Source: an uncultured bacterium
Lineage (GTDB): Bacteria > Hydrogenedentota > Hydrogenedentia > Hydrogenedentales > SLHB01
NCBI GenBank assembly: GCA_937928585.1
Contig: CALEZK010000364.1
Coordinates: 1-9,418, forward strand
DNA length: 9,418 bases
Direction of reading: 5' to 3'
Shown here: positions 7,159 to 9,418 of the stretch, piece by piece
Position numbering within the stretch: the stretch's first letter is position 1
Layout: every line of letters begins with the position of its first letter
Notes under the pieces: generated by a model
The model's database searches: none
The model's input: the letters and a program-made list of their open reading frames with translations, nothing else
Told to the model about the DNA's origin: nothing
Translations under genes and position numbers: made by a program

Positions 7159-7644
7159 CTACAGAGAGAACTCGTCATCCAAAATGCTTGCGATAAAGCG
7201 CTCGATCGACACAGGGTAATACCGGCTGTTCGGGGTAATGATGACGCCCGTGGTGATATCTTCCTGGCGCTCCAATTCGTCGAGCGTCCGTGCGAGCGCG
7301 TCTTCAACGTGTATCTCGAGCAGCTTTACTTCCAGATTCTCGGACTTGCATTCAACGGGCTTTCCCTTGAAGCCCATGAACCCAAAGATGCGCCCAGTCA
7401 ATTCGGTATCGACGTTCTCCCCGCCGAATATTTCGTCGTAGCTTGGCTCCAGGTCTGCGGGGCGAATGATGAAGCGGGGCGAAACATGCACCTTGCCCTT
7501 GACCTGCGTTGTGCCTGAAATACGCTCCTCGGAAGTGCCAAGGCACACATACGGCAGTGTGTGGTACCCGCTGATAATCCCGTAGGTCGGTTTCCGAACG
7601 ATCTTCGTTTGCCGGTAAATCTCGCGCAGCTCTTCTGAACCCAA
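7159..7644 (-). CDS. Conserved-looking cytoplasmic protein of unknown function, TTG start
   Basis: I do not recognise a family for this 161-aa product. It has no signal peptide or membrane segment. The start is rich in conserved-looking residues (IVRKPTYGIISGYHTLPYV, 15-33) and is followed by probable beta-strands (KVHVSPRFIIRP, 51-62), a loop with FGGE (73-76), a Gly/Phe strand (GRIFGFMGFKGKP, 84-96), a helix (EDALARTLDELERQ, 114-127) and a strand (DITTGVIITPNS, 129-140). The end is SIERFIASILDDEFSL. TTG 7644 is the only usual start codon in the open frame, which extends to a stop near 7744. Ahead of it lies only a weak purine stretch (GGGAAAAG). An ATT at 7647 cannot be excluded. It heads the five-gene minus-strand run, 177 nt after the secretin stop. 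Confidence 0.72.
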   Translation of the reverse strand: MGSEELREIYRQTKIVRKPTYGIISGYHTLPYVCLGTSEERISGTTQVKGKVHVSPRFIIRPADLEPSYDEIFGGENVDTELTGRIFGFMGFKGKPVECKSENLEVKLLEIHVEDALARTLDELERQEDITTGVIITPNSRYYPVSIERFIASILDDEFSL

Positions 7645-7654
7645 AATACTTTTC

Positions 7655-7670
7655 CCGGTGTTAACGCCGG
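7655..7670 (-). promoter_or_regulatory. Near-palindrome just upstream of the five-gene run
   Basis: On the minus strand the bases read CCGGCGTTAACACCGG. The two halves are symmetric around GTTAAC apart from one mismatched pair. It lies about 10 nt upstream of the TTG start at 7644, inside the probable leader. It could be an operator, an RNA hairpin controlling access to the weak ribosome site, or chance. The remaining gap to the secretin stop (7671-7821) shows GC-rich complementary stretches but no T-run and no convincing -35/-10 pair that I can see. Confidence 0.25.
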
Positions 7671-7821
7671 CGGAATCGCATTCGAAAGGAATTGCTGTGG
7701 CAGCAACCCGCGTCGCAGCTCTGGCGTTCTTCGCGCGTTTAGTTTACCAACGACACGGCGGAAATGCCACAGGCGTCGGCGCCTCGACCAGCGCCGCCGC
7801 CTGCATGACCCTCTTGCGCGT

Positions 7822-9418
7822 TTATCGGTTAGAGCGACGCCATTTCCAGAACGGATCCCGCATATCTTGCGGCTGCACGATATCGTGGAAGTTCGCGCGT
7901 TGCGCGTCTGGAACTTTCGGCGTGGAATCCAGCTTGTCGTATGCCTCTGTCTGTGTGGCCGAGAGCTCAGGCAACTCTTCCGCCAGTACATGGCACGTCA
8001 GGAAGATGAGCAGCTCGGTATTGATCTTTTCAGTGTCCGTGTTGCGGAACATGAAATTAAGCACGGGGATATCACCGAGAATCGGAATCTTGCTGACGTT
8101 CAACCGGTCGGACACGTTGCGCAGGCCGCCGATGAAGATTGTGCGTCCGTTCTCCGCGCGCAGTTTGGTCGTCGCTTCGCGCTTGTCTTCGATCGGCACA
8201 CCGGATTCGGTTAATCCGCTGACTGAACTCTGCTTCGCGCTGATTTCGACGATTGTATCGTTGGCGTGCGTGATGCGCGGTGTCACTTCCAGCGTCACAC
8301 CGATGGGCTTGAATTCGGTCGAAGCAACCGGAGGACCTGTCAATCCCTGCGTGATTTCCTGGTACGGGAACTCCTGCACGATGCTAATCGTAGCGGGATT
8401 GTTTTCCACCGTTACAATACTCGGGTTTGCGAGAATCTCCGCGTTGCGGCTCTGCGCTTCGGCTGCAATTGCGGCGTTGATGCGCACTTCGCTCGACAGA
8501 ATGCCAAGCGACAAGATACCTGCATCCAACGCGTCGGATCCGATGTTTCCGAGGCTTCCGTCAAGCGAGAGTTGCGACAGATCGCTGACCAGGTCGCCAT
8601 TCGAGCTGTTACGGCGAATCGCTTCAATTGTCCAGTCAACGCCTGTCTGGGAGGCATCGCGCAGGACTGCATCGACGATCATGGCTTCCACGGCGACCTG
8701 CTTTACGGGCTTGTCGACATTGATGAGCAAGGCCTTCATTTGTTCTACCGCGGCGGGCACGTCGGTAACGATGATGTGACGGCCTTCCTGATCCACTTCA
8801 ACTTTGCCGATTTTTTCGGTCTTGATCGTTTCGATAATCGGCTTCGCCATTTTTGGATCGAGGTAGTTTAATTTGATTGCCTCGGTTACCGTCGGCAGTG
8901 TCGGTTCTTTGACATCCAGCTCCCGGGCAAGGCGTTCAAAGTCTGCAACGCTCTCTTCCGGACCGGAGATGATGATTACGTTCGTGTTTTTGTTTGCGGC
9001 GATCGAAACGATCTTCGCATCGCGTCCGCCGACGAGTATGCCTTCGAGCGTCGTGCGCACGTCTTCGGCCTGTGCGTTATCCAACGCCACCATGCGCGTC
9101 ATGCGGCGCGATGCAACGGCGTCTTCATAGGGCACAATGCGAAAGATGCCTTCTTCCTCGACAATGCCGAGCCCATTCATCCGCAATACCATGTCCATCG
9201 CTTTGCGCAAAGGGACATTGCGTATGTCGGCTGTGACCGTACCCGTGACTTCCGTGCCCGCGATAACATTGACTTGGGCCTTCTTTGCCAAGAGCGAGAC
9301 GACGCTGCTGAGGTCCATCTCGCGGAAATCGATATTGACCGGTTGATCGAGCGGATCCATGCCGGCCGGGAGGTCTTCGCGCTCTTCCGGTGTCGGAATA
9401 GCAATGATCTTTGGCGGC
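7822..9418 (-). CDS. Secretin (PilQ/GspD superfamily), start outside the window
   Basis: At least 531 residues are visible, and the frame is open at the right edge. Numbering from the Met encoded at 9360, residues 7-80 resemble the N0/STN domain (NIDFREMDLSSVVSLLAKK). Residues 88-150 and 160-217 are two N1-type ring domains (NKNTNVIIISGP; GRHIIVTDVP). Residues 220-460 form the outer-membrane secretin barrel domain, with VEAMIVDAVL, ILANPSIVTVENNPA, GVTLEVTPRI, RTIFIGGL, the signature VSKIPILGDIPVLNFMF and the ending ELLIFLTCHV. Secretins assemble as large outer-membrane pores for type IV pili, type II secretion or related machines. The STN-like start resembles type IV pilus PilQ, but no pil or gsp neighbour is visible, so I give no gene symbol. 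That Met is probably internal, because the N0 domain begins almost at once and upstream codons (PPKIIAIPTPEERED) look like a linker. The C-terminal tail ends in DPFWKWRRSNR. Confidence 0.92.
   Translation of the reverse strand, partial: PPKIIAIPTPEEREDLPAGMDPLDQPVNIDFREMDLSSVVSLLAKKAQVNVIAGTEVTGTVTADIRNVPLRKAMDMVLRMNGLGIVEEEGIFRIVPYEDAVASRRMTRMVALDNAQAEDVRTTLEGILVGGRDAKIVSIAANKNTNVIIISGPEESVADFERLARELDVKEPTLPTVTEAIKLNYLDPKMAKPIIETIKTEKIGKVEVDQEGRHIIVTDVPAAVEQMKALLINVDKPVKQVAVEAMIVDAVLRDASQTGVDWTIEAIRRNSSNGDLVSDLSQLSLDGSLGNIGSDALDAGILSLGILSSEVRINAAIAAEAQSRNAEILANPSIVTVENNPATISIVQEFPYQEITQGLTGPPVASTEFKPIGVTLEVTPRITHANDTIVEISAKQSSVSGLTESGVPIEDKREATTKLRAENGRTIFIGGLRNVSDRLNVSKIPILGDIPVLNFMFRNTDTEKINTELLIFLTCHVLAEELPELSATQTEAYDKLDSTPKVPDAQRANFHDIVQPQDMRDPFWKWRRSNR

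Noticed and set aside
7658..8779. A 373-codon open frame on the plus strand, opposite the secretin gene
   Set aside because: The secretin on the other strand has unmistakable family motifs throughout. The plus-strand translation is low-complexity Ser/Ala/Arg with no recognisable fold.
9358..9360. ATG 9360 as the true start of the secretin
   Set aside because: The frame stays open to the window edge, the upstream codons read like a linker, and no signal peptide follows this Met. The real start is probably outside.
1..9418. Mobile elements, CRISPR arrays, tRNA or rRNA genes
   Set aside because: I found no transposase-like protein, direct repeats with regular spacers, tRNA cloverleaf or rRNA sequence by eye.

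Overview
The window looks like a chromosomal segment of a moderately GC-rich, Gram-negative bacterium. The support is an outer-membrane secretin, Tat- and Sec-type export signals, and Shine-Dalgarno-led genes with ATG, GTG and TTG starts. Several proteins have a style I associate, from memory only, with planctomycete/verrucomicrobial or candidate-phylum (e.g. Hydrogenedentota-like) genomes. I cannot fix the taxon from the sequence alone. I see no mobile element, CRISPR array, tRNA or rRNA.

Left part, + strand (1-2935). The last 31 codons of aspartate carbamoyltransferase (pyrB) are followed after 36 nt by a complete class I dihydroorotase (pyrC), so two consecutive steps of de novo pyrimidine synthesis are encoded together. 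A 124-nt gap with a weak hairpin and a possible promoter leads to a single Tat-exported PhoX/DUF839-family protein, probably an extracytoplasmic metal-dependent phosphatase.

Right part, - strand (9418 down to 2936). The window enters inside a secretin gene of the PilQ/GspD superfamily, whose start lies beyond the right edge. After a 177-nt gap come five closely packed genes: a 161-aa cytoplasmic unknown (TTG start), a 90-aa charged coiled-coil protein (GTG start), a 473-aa membrane-anchored unknown, a 626-aa exported protein resembling GH15 glucoamylase-type proteins but lacking the usual active-site motifs, and a 195-aa signal-anchored protein built of about six 23-residue beta-type repeats. 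Gaps are 20 nt, 26 nt, a 4-nt overlap and 17 nt, so they probably form one operon. The run ends tail-to-tail against the PhoX-family gene with no base between the two stop codons.

The pyrimidine genes, the PhoX-family protein and the secretin belong to known families. The five-gene run is the part I cannot assign to any described system. It moves from cytoplasmic to membrane-anchored to exported products and may be an envelope- or surface-related module.
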